Positions 33,448 to 43,700 of a stretch of 64,000 nucleotides of DNA are shown here, one piece after another; position 1 is the first letter of the stretch; each line of letters begins with the position of its first letter. A model generated the notes under the pieces. The model was not told the DNA's origin. It was given only the letters and a program-made list of their open reading frames with translations, and did not search any database. The DNA comes from Lentzea pudingi (GTDB taxonomy: Bacteria > Actinomycetota > Actinomycetes > Mycobacteriales > Pseudonocardiaceae). A program made the position numbers and the translations under genes. The stretch spans positions 1-64,000 of the forward strand of contig NZ_BMNC01000026.1 in the NCBI RefSeq assembly GCF_014646255.1, given 5' to 3'.

Positions 33448-34737
33448 CTAGTCGGACGGCGTGGGTGCCGTCGCGGTGAGCGCCTTGGCCAGGGCTTCCA
33501 GCGTGAGGTCGATCTGCCACGACCTGGCCCCGCCGTCGCGCAGCACCGTCGCCACGGACTCGGGGGAGAGGTCGGCCGGTGGCTGCCAGCAGGTGCGCCG
33601 CACCAGGTCGGGCAGCAACAGGTTCTCCACCGGGAGGGTGTTGGCCTCGGCGATGGCCGCCAGTGCCGCACGGGTCGCGGCCAGGCGGGCCGCCGCGTCC
33701 GGGTCCTTGTCGCCCCACCGGTTGGGCGGGGGCGGGCCGTCGTGCTGGCCCGCGGGTTCCGGGAGCTCCGACTTGGTCAACGCGCCTGCCTTGCGCAGGG
33801 CGTTCATCCACACGCCAGACATGCGGCGCTGGGAGCGGCCGCGGAAGACCGGCAGAGCGAGCAGCTCGGCCTCGTTGGCCGGGTTGCGGGCGGCTGCCTC
33901 CATGAGGGCGGAGTCCGGGAGGACTCGGCCAGGAGCGATGTCGCGTTCGCGGGCCACGGTGTCGCGGGCTTCCCAGAGCGCGCGCACGAGGGCCAGCTGC
34001 CTCTGGTTGCGCACGCGGTGGATACCGGACGTGCGCCGCCAGGGGTCGGTGCGGGGGCGCGGCGATGGCGCCGTCCGCACCGCCTCGAACTCTTCGAGCG
34101 CCCAGGCGAGCTTGCCCTGGCGCTCCAGCTCGGTTTCGAGAACGTCGCGCAGCTGCACGAGCAGCTCCACGTCGAGAGCGGCATACGTCAGCCAGTCGGC
34201 AGGAAGGGGCCGGCGCGACCAGTCGGCCGCGCCGTGCCCCTTCTCGAGCCTGTAACCGAGTAGCCGTTCCACCAGCGTGCCCAGTGCGACGCGGTCGAAC
34301 CCAGCCAGCCTGCCCGCCAGCTCGGTGTCGAACAGCACGCCGGGTTTCAGCCCGAGTTCGGCGAGGCACGGCAGGTCCTGAGACGCCGCGTGCAACACCC
34401 ACTCAGTGCCATCAAGGGCCTGCACCAGCGGGTCTAGCCGTCCGCCCAGGGCGATCGGGTCGACCAACCAGGTGCCGGCGCCTTCCCGGCGCAGTTGCAC
34501 CAGATAGGCACGCTGTGAGTAGCGGTAGCCCGAGGCTCGCTCGGTGTCCACCGCGACCGGGCCCTTCGCCCCGGCGAGCGCGTCAGCGGCTCGCCGGAGC
34601 GCAGCTGGATCGGCGACCACGGGCGGGACCCCATCAGCAGGTTCCGTCAGCGGTACCGGTTCTGGTCCGGTTGGTGCGGTTGGCTCGTCGGCGGGTACAT
34701 CCACAGCGGATGACCCTACGACGATCGCACCACTCAC
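33448..34737 (-). CDS. rnd: Ribonuclease D-like 3'-5' exonuclease with HRDC domain
   Basis: 429 aa. A disordered Pro/Glu-rich N-terminus (~40 aa), then a DEDDy exonuclease domain: GPVAVDTERASGYRYSQRAY, LHAASQDLPCLAELGL and YAALDVELLVQL. An HRDC helix bundle follows (ALVRALWEARDTVARERDIAPGRVLPD). This matches actinobacterial RNase D, which trims tRNA and other stable RNAs in the cytosol. The C-terminal ~130 aa are a family extension. Preceded by the response regulator gene on the same strand (37 bp). Confidence 0.9.
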   Translation of the reverse strand: MSGAIVVGSSAVDVPADEPTAPTGPEPVPLTEPADGVPPVVADPAALRRAADALAGAKGPVAVDTERASGYRYSQRAYLVQLRREGAGTWLVDPIALGGRLDPLVQALDGTEWVLHAASQDLPCLAELGLKPGVLFDTELAGRLAGFDRVALGTLVERLLGYRLEKGHGAADWSRRPLPADWLTYAALDVELLVQLRDVLETELERQGKLAWALEEFEAVRTAPSPRPRTDPWRRTSGIHRVRNQRQLALVRALWEARDTVARERDIAPGRVLPDSALMEAAARNPANEAELLALPVFRGRSQRRMSGVWMNALRKAGALTKSELPEPAGQHDGPPPPNRWGDKDPDAAARLAATRAALAAIAEANTLPVENLLLPDLVRRTCWQPPADLSPESVATVLRDGGARSWQIDLTLEALAKALTATAPTPSD

Positions 34738-34774
34738 AGGTGTTCTCGGCCGGTTCAGTGCTTCAAACCGGTAT

Positions 34775-35491
34775 CTAACGGATCACGCCGGCACGCATGG
34801 CCAGCGCGACCATCTGAGCGCGATCCCCGGTGCCCAGCTTCCGGCCGATCCGCGACAGGTGAGACTTCACCGTCAACGCGGACAAGCTCAGAGCCTCGCC
34901 GATTTCCTTGTTGCTCTGGCCATCGGCGACCAGCTGGAGCACCTCGACCTCACGCGCGGAGAGTTCCCGCGGCGTGTTGTCGGTGCCCGGCACCCGAGTA
35001 CCCGCTGCGAGTACTGGTGCCACGCTCGGATCTGCGTAAACGCCACCATCGAGAACCCTGCGCACCCCGTCGGTGACCACCATCGGAGAGGCGGACTTCA
35101 GGAGGTACGCCTGGGCGCCCGCCTGGAAGGCCGACCTGACCGCGTAGGGGTCGTCGGAGGATGCGAGGACCACGATGCGGGGCCAGCCCTGGGCACGGAG
35201 TTCCGTGACCAGGTCGATGCCGGTGCCATCCGGCAGACCCAGATCGAGGATCGCGAGGTCGCATGGTCCGGTAGCGAGTGCCCGCGCCCGAGCCTCCGCC
35301 ACCGAAGCGGCCTCATGAACTGTGCCGGCTCCCATTTGGGTGAGCCGAGCTGATATCGCCTCCCTCAGCAGTGGGTGGTCGTCGACCACCAGCACTGAAA
35401 AAAGCTCTTCCCGCGGGTGCGGGACCATGTTCGCCGGCAACGAGCCGGCTGGCGTGGTACGAACGGCCTGACCTAAGCCGACGGCAGCCAC
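34775..35491 (-). CDS. LuxR-type response regulator (orphan)
   Basis: 238 aa from GTG at 35491; GGGAGG lies 7 nt upstream, which rules out the longer frame to 35608. Receiver domain: SVLVVDDHPLLREAIS (acidic pocket), LAILDLGLPDG (phospho-acceptor Asp) and AYLLKSASP (Lys). C-terminal LuxR/NarL HTH: LSAREVEVLQLVADGQSNKEIGEALSLSALTVKSHLSRI. No histidine kinase is nearby. Divergent from the M19 dipeptidase gene across a 255-bp region with a long palindrome. Confidence 0.9.
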   Translation of the reverse strand: MAAVGLGQAVRTTPAGSLPANMVPHPREELFSVLVVDDHPLLREAISARLTQMGAGTVHEAASVAEARARALATGPCDLAILDLGLPDGTGIDLVTELRAQGWPRIVVLASSDDPYAVRSAFQAGAQAYLLKSASPMVVTDGVRRVLDGGVYADPSVAPVLAAGTRVPGTDNTPRELSAREVEVLQLVADGQSNKEIGEALSLSALTVKSHLSRIGRKLGTGDRAQMVALAMRAGVIR

Positions 35492-35652
35492 GTCACTACC
35501 TCCCTGGAGTCGGTCGTGCCCCCCGACCGGCACCGGAGACTTTCGTCCAATCAGCCGCGCCACTGATCGACCGAAAGTGGTGTCGTCTGGGGCAGCGTAG
35601 CCGCCCATGCGGGTCTACGGGACGATCAATCGGGTATCTATCCCTATTGAGT

Positions 35653-35678
35653 TGTGACAGATGGCCCCATGTGTCACA
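35653..35678. promoter_or_regulatory. 26-bp near-perfect palindrome, operator candidate
   Basis: TGTGACA (35653-35659) and TGTCACA (35672-35678) flank ATGG-CC-CCAT (35661-35670), with only the two G positions (35660, 35671) unpaired. It lies between the divergent response-regulator and dipeptidase genes, 69 bp before the dipeptidase start. The TGTGA/TCACA halves recall CRP/FNR-type sites. Confidence 0.55.
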
Positions 35679-35746
35679 CGATTGGATGACAACTAGATAG
35701 GGGATGTAACGCGAGCCCCTCTCAGAACGACATCTTGGAGTTGGTT

Positions 35747-36889
35747 GTGTCTAGTAGTTCCGGTGTCGAGCGAGCGCGGGCGTTGCTGCAGCGTGTCCCC
35801 CTCGTCGACGGCCACAACGACCTCCCGTGGGCCCTGCGCGAGTTCGGCGGCGGAACGGGCGAGGACGTCTACACGACCGCCGCGAAGATCGATCTCACCG
35901 AACGTCATCCCAGCCTGCACACGGACCTCGTGAAAATGCGCGAGGGCGGCCTGGGGATGCAGTTCTGGTCCGTCTGGATTCCCGGCAGGCTCGCGGGCGA
36001 CGGCGCCGTGACCGCGGTGCTCGAGCAGGTCGAACTGGTCTACGAACTGGCGGAGCGCTACTCCGACCGGCTGGGCGTCGCGACGACCGCCGCCGAAGCC
36101 GAAGAAGTTTTCGCCTCCGGGCGTGTCGCCTCCCTCCTCGGGGCCGAGGGCGGACATTCCATCAACTCTTCACTCGGGGTCCTGCGCGCGCTGCGCCGCC
36201 TGGGCGTCCGCTACATGACGCTGACCCACAACGACAACACGCCGTGGGCCGACAGCGCCACTGACCAGCCCGAACACGGCGGTCTCACCGAGTTCGGCCG
36301 CGACGTCGTGCGCGAGATGAACCGGATCGGCATGCTCGTCGACCTGAGCCACGTCGCGCCGAGCACCATGCACGACGCGCTGGCGACGAGCGTCAAGCCC
36401 GTGATCTTCAGCCACTCGTCGTGCCGCCACGTCGCGGACCATCCGCGCAACGTCCCGGACGACGTGCTGGTCAAGCTGAAGGCGAACGGCGGTGTGGCCA
36501 TGATCACATTCGTCCCGAGCTTCGTGTCGCCCCGGTTCGCTGAATGGGACGCAGCCCTTCGTGACGCCATGACGGCCGCGGGGCGGAACCACGCCGACAT
36601 GGACGAGCGCAAGACGTTCGGCGAGGAGTGGGTCGTCGACCACCCGGCGCCGGGTGCGACGCTCGACGACGTGGTCGCGCACGTCGAGCACGCGCGCGAG
36701 GTCGTCGGCATCGACCACATCGGCGTCGGCGGCGACTACGACGGCGTGCAGGCGCTCCCGCAGGGGCTCGAGGACGTCTCGACGTACCCGAACCTCTTCG
36801 GCGCGCTGCTCGACAAGGGCTGGTCCGAGGACGACTGCGCCAAGCTCGCCGGCGCGAACGTCCTCCGGGTGTTGCGGGACGCCGACTGA
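35747..36889 (+). CDS. Membrane dipeptidase family (M19) peptidase
   Basis: 380 aa from GTG at 35747 (GGAG 6 nt upstream). M19 renal-dipeptidase-like amidohydrolase fold: LVDGHNDLPWALRE (H-x-D metal ligands), LLGAEGGHSI (Glu), FSHSSCRHV and HIGVGGDYDGVQ. It splits dipeptides, probably in the cytosol as no signal peptide is present. The gene stands alone; the palindrome upstream may regulate it. Confidence 0.93.
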   Translation: MSSSSGVERARALLQRVPLVDGHNDLPWALREFGGGTGEDVYTTAAKIDLTERHPSLHTDLVKMREGGLGMQFWSVWIPGRLAGDGAVTAVLEQVELVYELAERYSDRLGVATTAAEAEEVFASGRVASLLGAEGGHSINSSLGVLRALRRLGVRYMTLTHNDNTPWADSATDQPEHGGLTEFGRDVVREMNRIGMLVDLSHVAPSTMHDALATSVKPVIFSHSSCRHVADHPRNVPDDVLVKLKANGGVAMITFVPSFVSPRFAEWDAALRDAMTAAGRNHADMDERKTFGEEWVVDHPAPGATLDDVVAHVEHAREVVGIDHIGVGGDYDGVQALPQGLEDVSTYPNLFGALLDKGWSEDDCAKLAGANVLRVLRDAD

Positions 36890-36901
36890 CGCTTAATAGA
36901 A

Positions 36902-37444
36902 CTAGCGCTGCCCGAACAGGGTGACGCCGACCGGCGGCAGCCCCACGGCCGTCGCCATCAGCTCGTAGAACGCGGTGCCGTGCTCGGCGAGCTCCCCGTC
37001 GAGCGCGGTCCACGACGCGCGCAGCTCCAGGTCGTCGGTGCGCGCGGGCCCCGCGATGTCGCCGAACCGGGCCGACGACGTCTGCGTGACGGTCCCGCCC
37101 AGCGCGGTGAACCCGGCCCCGGACTGCTCCAGCGCCTCGGTCAGCCACGACCACCCGACCTCGGGCAGCAGGGGATCTGACGCGAGCTCGTGGTCGAGCT
37201 CCACCCGTACGTACGCCACGACGCGGAGAACACCGCCCCACGCCTCGTCGCCGTCCGGATCGTGCAGCAGCACGAGCCTTCCGGTCGACAGCTCGTCCGA
37301 CGGGCCGGTGACCTCAGCCGTCAGCGCGTACGCCCACGGAGCGAGCCGCTGCGGCGGGCGAACTTCGGTGAGTTCGATCTCGGGCCTGTGGCGAACCGAC
37401 TTGAGCGTCCCCACCGCCCGGCGGAAGATTTCCGGCTCGGTCAC
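36902..37444 (-). CDS. DUF3000 protein
   Basis: 180 aa from GTG at 37444. The sequence (FRRAVGTLKSVRHRPEIEL, LAPWAYALTAEV, GRLVLLHDPDGDEAWGG, RVVAYVRVELDHELASDPLL, GGTVTQTSSARFGDI) matches the actinobacterial DUF3000 family, whose gene is characteristically divergent from hemE. Function unknown. The conserved neighbourhood suggests a link with heme synthesis, but this is inference. Confidence 0.9.
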   Translation of the reverse strand: MTEPEIFRRAVGTLKSVRHRPEIELTEVRPPQRLAPWAYALTAEVTGPSDELSTGRLVLLHDPDGDEAWGGVLRVVAYVRVELDHELASDPLLPEVGWSWLTEALEQSGAGFTALGGTVTQTSSARFGDIAGPARTDDLELRASWTALDGELAEHGTAFYELMATAVGLPPVGVTLFGQR

Positions 37445-37516
37445 ACAACTGACTGTATGCCTCGCAATCCGGCCGAGTGACGGCGGCACGCCGGGACGTG
37501 GGACCATGAAAGAGAT

Positions 37517-38551
37517 ATGAGCACTCAAGTCCCCCTCCTCGTGGCCGCAAGTGGCGGCACCCCGTCGCACACCCCTGTCTGGTTCATGAGGCAGGCGGGA
37601 CGGTCGCTGCCCGAGTACCGCGCCCTCCGCCAGGGCACCGCCATGCTCGACGCGTGCATGGACCCGGAGATGGTCTGCGAGATCACCATGCAGCCGGTCC
37701 GGCGGCACGGCGTCGACGGCGCGATCCTCTTCTCCGACATCGTCGTGCCGCTCAAGGCCGCCGGTGTCGACCTCGACATCGTCGCGGGTACCGGTCCCGT
37801 GGTCGCGAACCCGGTCCGGACGCTCGCGGACGTGCAGGCCCTGCCCGAGCTGCACGCCGAGCAGGTCCAGCCGGTGCAGGACGCGATCGGGTTGCTGCTC
37901 AAGGAACTCCCGTCCGAGGTCGCCCTGATCGGGTTCGCCGGAGCGCCGTTCACGCTGGCCTCCTACCTGGTCGAGGGCGGGCCGAGCAAGAACCACGAGC
38001 GCACCAAGGCGCTCATGCACGGCAACCCCGAGCTCTGGCACGCGCTGCTCGCCAGGATCGCCGACGTCACGACGGCGTTCCTGCACGCCCAGATCGACGC
38101 GGGCGTGCAGGCGGTCCAGCTGTTCGACTCGTGGGCGGGCGCGCTGTCCGAGCGCGACTACCGCGAGTTCGTGCTGCCGCACTCGAAGCGCGTCCTGGAG
38201 ACGATCAGCACCGTCCCGAGGATCCACTTCGGCGTGGGCACCGGCGAGCTGCTGCCCGCGATGCGCGAGGCCGGCGCGGACGTCGTCGGCGTCGACTGGC
38301 GCCTCCCGCTGGACGTGGCGGTCGAGCGTCTCGAGAAGGCGGCTCCCGAACTGCCCAAGCCGGTCGTGCAGGGCAACCTCGACCCGGCGTTGTTCTTCGC
38401 GGGCTTCGAGGCCGTCGAACGCGAGGTGCGCCGCATCCACGCCGAGGGCAAGGCCGCCGCGGGCCACATCTTCAACCTCGGCCACGGCGTGCTGCCCGAC
38501 ACCGATCCGGAGATCATCACCCGGACCGTCGAGCTGATCCACAGCTTGTAA
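37517..38551 (+). CDS. hemE: Uroporphyrinogen decarboxylase
   Basis: 344 aa. Signatures: TPVWFMRQAGRSLPEYR (N-terminal UroD motif), ILFSDIVVPLKAAGVDLDI, GFAGAPFTLASYLVEGG, LFDSWAGALS, GVDWRLPLD and QGNLDPALF, IFNLGHGVLP. Decarboxylates uroporphyrinogen III to coproporphyrinogen III. Its TAA overlaps the hemY ATG by 1 bp (TAATG), so translation is coupled. Confidence 0.98.
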   Translation: MSTQVPLLVAASGGTPSHTPVWFMRQAGRSLPEYRALRQGTAMLDACMDPEMVCEITMQPVRRHGVDGAILFSDIVVPLKAAGVDLDIVAGTGPVVANPVRTLADVQALPELHAEQVQPVQDAIGLLLKELPSEVALIGFAGAPFTLASYLVEGGPSKNHERTKALMHGNPELWHALLARIADVTTAFLHAQIDAGVQAVQLFDSWAGALSERDYREFVLPHSKRVLETISTVPRIHFGVGTGELLPAMREAGADVVGVDWRLPLDVAVERLEKAAPELPKPVVQGNLDPALFFAGFEAVEREVRRIHAEGKAAAGHIFNLGHGVLPDTDPEIITRTVELIHSL

Positions 38552-39978
38552 TGCAGGCAAGAGCGCCGCACGTCGCCGTCGTCGGGGGAGGCATCTCCGG
38601 CCTGGCCGCCGCGCACCGGTTGCGCATGCTCCTCGGGCCCGGCGCGAGGATCACCGTGATCGAGCAGTCCGACCGGCTCGGCGGCAAGCTGCGCACGACC
38701 GAGCTCGCGGGTGTGCGGTTCGACGTGGGCGCGGAGGCGTTCCTGCACCGCAAGCCCGAGGCGCAGGAGCTGATCGACGAGGTCGGGCTCACCGATCACG
38801 TCGTGCACCCCACGGCCGCGAAGGCGTCGGTGCACGCGGCCGGGCGCACGCACCAGCTGCCCACGCACACGTTCATGGGCGTCCCCGCGAGCGTCGAGAC
38901 GGTGCGGCACATGCTGTCGTCCGAGGGCGCGCTGCGGGTCGAGATGGAACCGACGCTGCCGCCGATCGAGCTCCGGGGCGGCGACGTGGCCGTCGGCGCC
39001 CTGATGAAGGACAGGTTCGGTCCCGAGGTCGCGGACCGCCTGGTCAGCCCGTTGCTGGGCGGTGTCTACGCGGGCCGCGCGGACGAGCTCGGCCTGCGCG
39101 CCACGATGCCGCAGATCGCGACGCTGCTGGACAAGGGCGTCGGCTCGCTGCTCGCGGCCGCCGCGACCATGATGCCCGCACCGCTGCAGCCGCGCGCCGC
39201 CCGCCCGCCGGTGTTCGCGTCGCTGGCGGGCGGCGTGTCGTCGCTGGTCGACAAGCTCGCCGAGGTCGCGAGGCCCGAGGTCAGGCTCGGCCTGCCGGTC
39301 CGCGTGCTGTCGTGGCTCGGCGACGGCTGGCGCCTCGAGATCGGCTCGGCCGCGACCCCGCAGTACCTGGAGTGCGACGGCGTCGTGCTCGCGGTCCCGG
39401 CGCCGTCCGCGCGCAAGCTGCTGCACGAGATCGCCCCGCAGGTCTCCGCCGCGTACGGCAAGGTCGAGGTCGCCTCGATGGCCGTCGTCGCGCTGGCACT
39501 GCCGCCTGGTACCGAACTACCGCAACGCTCCGGCGTCCTGATCGCGGAGAGCGAGCGGTACTCGGACCGCATCACCCCGTTCACCGCCAAGGCGTTCACG
39601 TTCTCCAGCCGCAAGTGGGCGCACTACGGCGAACCGGTCATCCTGCGCGGCTCGGTCGGGCGGCACGGCGAGACGGCGCTCCTGCAGCGCAGCGACGCCG
39701 ACCTGGTGAAGGCCGTGCGCAACGACCTGCACGAGCTGACGGGCATCAAGGCCGCGCCGATCGACTACGTGGTGCAGCGCTGGGGCGGCGGGCTGCCGCA
39801 GTACGGCGTCGGGCACGTCGACCTGGTGGACACGATCGAACGCGGTGTCGCCGACGTGCCGGGTCTCGCCGTCGCGGGCGCCACGCTGCACGGCGTGGGC
39901 GTGCCGGCCTGCATCGCGACCGCCGACTCGGCCGCCGCCCGTGTCGCAGCACACCTGCTGGGCCGCGTTCGCCGTTGA
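38551..39978 (+). CDS. hemY: Coproporphyrinogen/protoporphyrinogen oxidase (HemY/CgoX)
   Basis: 475 aa. FAD-binding N-terminus VAVVGGGISGLAAAHRL, then the second conserved block VIEQSDRLGGKLRTTE and FDVGAEAFL; PLLGGVYAG and the C-terminal GLAVAGATLHGVGVPACI close the fold. In Gram-positives this flavoenzyme oxidises coproporphyrinogen III to coproporphyrin III, ahead of HemH and HemQ. Starts inside the hemE stop codon. Length fits the family. Confidence 0.96.
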   Translation: MQARAPHVAVVGGGISGLAAAHRLRMLLGPGARITVIEQSDRLGGKLRTTELAGVRFDVGAEAFLHRKPEAQELIDEVGLTDHVVHPTAAKASVHAAGRTHQLPTHTFMGVPASVETVRHMLSSEGALRVEMEPTLPPIELRGGDVAVGALMKDRFGPEVADRLVSPLLGGVYAGRADELGLRATMPQIATLLDKGVGSLLAAAATMMPAPLQPRAARPPVFASLAGGVSSLVDKLAEVARPEVRLGLPVRVLSWLGDGWRLEIGSAATPQYLECDGVVLAVPAPSARKLLHEIAPQVSAAYGKVEVASMAVVALALPPGTELPQRSGVLIAESERYSDRITPFTAKAFTFSSRKWAHYGEPVILRGSVGRHGETALLQRSDADLVKAVRNDLHELTGIKAAPIDYVVQRWGGGLPQYGVGHVDLVDTIERGVADVPGLAVAGATLHGVGVPACIATADSAAARVAAHLLGRVRR

Positions 39979-40001
39979 CGGGCCCGTGCCAAGATGGACG
40001 T

Positions 40002-40694
40002 ATGGCGCGCCTGAACTACAACGAGCTCAACGACACCATCCGCTACACGATGTGGTCGGTGTTCCGGGTCGAACCCGGCAAGCTTCCGGACGACCGCTCG
40101 GCGGCCGCCAGCGAGACCCAGAACTACCTGGACGCGTTGGAGGGAAAGGGAGTCGTCGTCCGCGGCGTCTACGACGTGGCCGGGCTGCGCGCCGACGCGG
40201 ACTTCATGATCTGGTGGCACGCCGAGGAGATCGAGCAGGTGCAGGCCGCCTACACGGGCTTCCGCCGCACGCCGCTCGGCAAGGTCTCCACGCCGGTCTG
40301 GTCGCAGGTCGCCCTGCACCGCCCCGCGGAGTTCAACCGCAGCCACATCCCCGCGTTCCTCGCGGGTGAGGAGGCGCGCAAGTACATCTGCGTCTACCCG
40401 TTCGTGCGGTCCTACGAGTGGTACCTGCTGGACGAGGGCGACCGCCGCAAGATGCTGGCGGACCACGGCAAGGAAGCCCGCGACTACCCGGACGTGCGCG
40501 CGAACACCGTCGCGTCGTTCGCTCTCGGCGACTACGAGTGGCTGCTCGCGTTCGAGGCCGACGAGCTGCACCGCATCGTCGACCTGATGCGGCACCTGCG
40601 CGGCACCGAGGCGCGGCTGCACGTGCGTGAGGAGATCCCCTTCTACACGGGCACCCGCGTCCCGGCCGCCGAGCTCGTTCTCAATCTGCCGTGA
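40002..40694 (+). CDS. hemQ: Coproheme decarboxylase (HemQ/ChdC)
   Basis: 230 aa from ATG at 40002. Chlorite-dismutase fold: LNDTIRYTMWSVFRVEPG, ADFMIWWHAEEIEQVQ, KYICVYPFVRSYEWYLL (contains the conserved Tyr region), and C-terminal ETHV-like VREEIPFYTGTR. Converts coproheme to heme b with peroxide, the last step of the coproporphyrin pathway. 23 bp after hemY; hemH is not in the window. Followed by a hairpin that ends the transcript. Confidence 0.96.
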   Translation: MARLNYNELNDTIRYTMWSVFRVEPGKLPDDRSAAASETQNYLDALEGKGVVVRGVYDVAGLRADADFMIWWHAEEIEQVQAAYTGFRRTPLGKVSTPVWSQVALHRPAEFNRSHIPAFLAGEEARKYICVYPFVRSYEWYLLDEGDRRKMLADHGKEARDYPDVRANTVASFALGDYEWLLAFEADELHRIVDLMRHLRGTEARLHVREEIPFYTGTRVPAAELVLNLP

Positions 40695-40696
40695 GG

Positions 40697-40720
40697 GACG
40701 GGGGTCCAGCGACCCCCGTC
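40697..40720. terminator. Hairpin between hemQ and the convergent subtilisin
   Basis: GACGGGGGTC (40697-40706), loop CAGC, GACCCCCGTC (40711-40720): a 10-bp perfect stem. No T run. It starts two bases after the hemQ stop and six before the S8 stop, so it can serve both genes. Confidence 0.75.
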
Positions 40721-40726
40721 ACCCAC

Positions 40727-43700
40727 CTACTTCGCCGCGACCCTGTAGGCGCGGATCACCGTCAGCTCAACGGTGTTGCCCTTGCTGTCCTTCGCCGTGG
40801 CCTTCAGGGAAGTCCACTGCGCGGTGAGCGGGTGGTAGATCAACGCGTTGTCGCCCACCACACCCGCACGGCGCCACGTCGTGCCGTCGTCGTGCGAGTA
40901 CTCGACGCCGGTGATGCGCACCTTGCCCACATCGCCCTGCGACTGCGTGAGCAAACCGATGCGCTGCAACGAACCCGCGGGCACCGCGCCGTTGGCGTCG
41001 AGCTTCGGTTCGAAGCGCACCACCGACGCCGGCGCGGCGTCGACCTCGCCCTCGGCGCCCTGGGACTTGAACGTCCAGACCGCGGACACCTTGGTGCTGA
41101 ACTCGAACTGCGAGCTCCGGTCGAGGCTGACCTCGGCGCGGAAGTCGCCCTCGGGCAGCGGCACGTTCTGGAACCCGGCGCCGACCGTGGTGGTCTCGCC
41201 GATCAGCACACCGTTGCGGTACAGGGCGGTGCGCGCCTTGTCCACAGTGGAGTAACCCTCGCCGTGGTTCGCGTCGCTCAGCAGCGGAGGCGTGACGTAG
41301 AACGTCGAGCCGTACCGTTCGATGGAGTCGTACGGCCCTTCGGGCAGACCCGGTGAGAACACCGGCCGGATCTCGCGTTCCTGATATGTCCTGCCCGCCT
41401 TGTAGGTGCGGTAGGCCGAGGAGACCCGTTCCTGCGCGCCGCCGGCGTGCTGGGTCATGATCACGGACTGCCAGCGCACGTTTTCCGCCGACACGTACTC
41501 GACGGAGGTCGCGCCCGGCGGCACCGGGTAGAGCGCCGTACCGCCGCCCAGACCCTGCGGGGACAACGGCATCTCGCCCTTCGACGCCCGGCTGTCCGGT
41601 TTCTGGCCGCCGATCGTGGACCGGACCTCGGCCAGGTCCTTCTTCGCCGGCGCCTTGGTCAGCCCGACGGGGAGGCTGCCGGGAACCGGGTAGGCGAGCC
41701 GGTAGAACGTGAGCGGGTCGGCCGTCGTGTTGGCGTGCAGCATCGCGATCGACGACAGGTCGGCGGGCGGCAGCGGTCCGCCCGCCTGGCCGACGCCGAC
41801 ACCTTCGAAGCCACCGAACATGAGCATCGTGCCCTGCAGGCGGCTCTGGCCGTTCACCGAACGGCGGAAGGCGATCACGCCCACCGTGAAGTCACCGGTC
41901 TCCTCCGGCACCTTCAGCGACAGGGGCCGGGCCTCGCGGGCGTCCTGCTTGATCGTCAGGTCGCCGGTCAGCTTGACCGTGGGCTGGTAGAGCAGGTCCA
42001 TGTCCCGCTCGCCGCTGTACACGCTCGTGTCGAGGAAGTACGTGCCCTTGGGCAGCCGGACCTTCACGTCGCCCGTGCCCGAGATCGGCTTGAACGTGTT
42101 GTTGTCCAGGCCGACGAGGAACGTGAACGAGCCCGCCGGGTCCGCGCCGTCACGGCCGATCATGTCGATCGTGAGGGTGTAGCTCTCGACCTCGCGGTCG
42201 ATGCCGACGAGCGTGCGGACGGTGTGCGTGCCGGACGTGGCGACGACCTCGCCCGAGTACGCGGCGTCCTGGGTGCCCGCGCGCGAGTCACCGGTGACGT
42301 TGACCGACGCGGTGCCCTTGGCCGGCACGGTGAGCTTCGTGGCGGCCAGCGCGAACAGGCCCGCCGGTGCGGTGCTCTTGAGAGCGAGGTCCAGCGTGAT
42401 CGCCGCGTCCGTCGGGTTGGTGTAGTTGATCGGCTTGGTCACCGGCTTGTCGTCGCCGTGCGGCCACTCGTGCAGGCCGAGGTTGACCGTCACGTCACCG
42501 GTCAGCACCTGATCGATCGCCTTCGCCACGTCGATGCGTCCCGCGCCCTGGTCGAACGCGCTGACGCCCTCGGTGGGCTTGGCCGTGGTCGCGAGCACCG
42601 ACTTGAGCTGTGCCGGCGTCCACTCCGGGTGCTGCTGCTTGAGCAACGCCGCCGCGCCCGCCACGTGCGGGGTCGCCATCGACGTGCCGCTGAACGCGAC
42701 GTGGTCCGCGGAACCGGCCTTGGCGGCGACGATGTCGACACCGGGTGCGGTCACCTCGGGCTTGAGCCCGCTGTCTCCAACGCGAGGGCCTTTGCTGGAG
42801 AACGGGGCGATCTTGTCGTCGCGGTCGACTGCGCCGACCGACAACGCGGCCTCCGCGGTGCTGGGCGAGCCCACCGAACCCGGCGAGCCCGAGTTGCCCG
42901 CCGCGATGACGAACAACGTGCCGTACTGGGCCGTCAGGTCGTTGACGGCCTGTTCCAGCGGGTCGACCTCGGGGGTGTCGCCGCCGCCGAGGCTCATGTT
43001 GATCACCTGGGCGCCCTGCTCGGCGGCCCAGCGCATGCCGTCGAGGATCCAGGACTCCTGGCAGCCGAACTCGACGCAGACCTTCGCGTCGATGAGCTGC
43101 GCGCCCGGCGCGACACCGCCGTACTTCGCGTCGTGGCTCGCGACGGTCGCCCCGACGTGCGTGCCGTGGCCGACGTTGTCGGTGTTGTCGGGGTCGGTCG
43201 TGAAGTTCTTCTCGGCGATCTGCTGACCGGCGAGGTCGGGGTGTTTCTCGTCCACCCCGGTGTCGACGATCGCGACCTTGGTCCCCTTGCCGGTGATGCC
43301 CTTCTGGTGGGCGGCCGGCGCTCCGATCTGAGCGACGCTGCGGTCCAGGGTCGGCTTGCGGATGCCGTCGAGCCAGACCTTGTCCCCGGTCGTGGCCTCG
43401 GCCTTGAGCGCCGACCAGTCGTTCGAGGACCGGGCACCGAGTCTCGCACGGCCGTCCACGATCAACGGCATGCGGTCGCGGTAGCCGAACTCCAGCAACG
43501 TGGTCACGTCGAAGAGCCGGGTGTCGAGCCTGCCCGCCGCCAGCGGCTCGAACGCGTCCTTCGGCACGACCATCAGGTGACCGTCCGCGGTGCGGGCGGT
43601 CTTGAAGGCCATCTTCTCGCGACCCTCGCCGGGCTGGATCGCGACGACCTGCCTGTCCTGTCCCAGCAGGACCTTGTCGCCGGTGACGAGCGTGACCTCG

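Noticed and set aside
37654..38550. Long + frame ahead of hemY suggesting a longer protein
   Set aside because: It is a shadow of hemE; HemY starts at 38551 inside the hemE stop codon.
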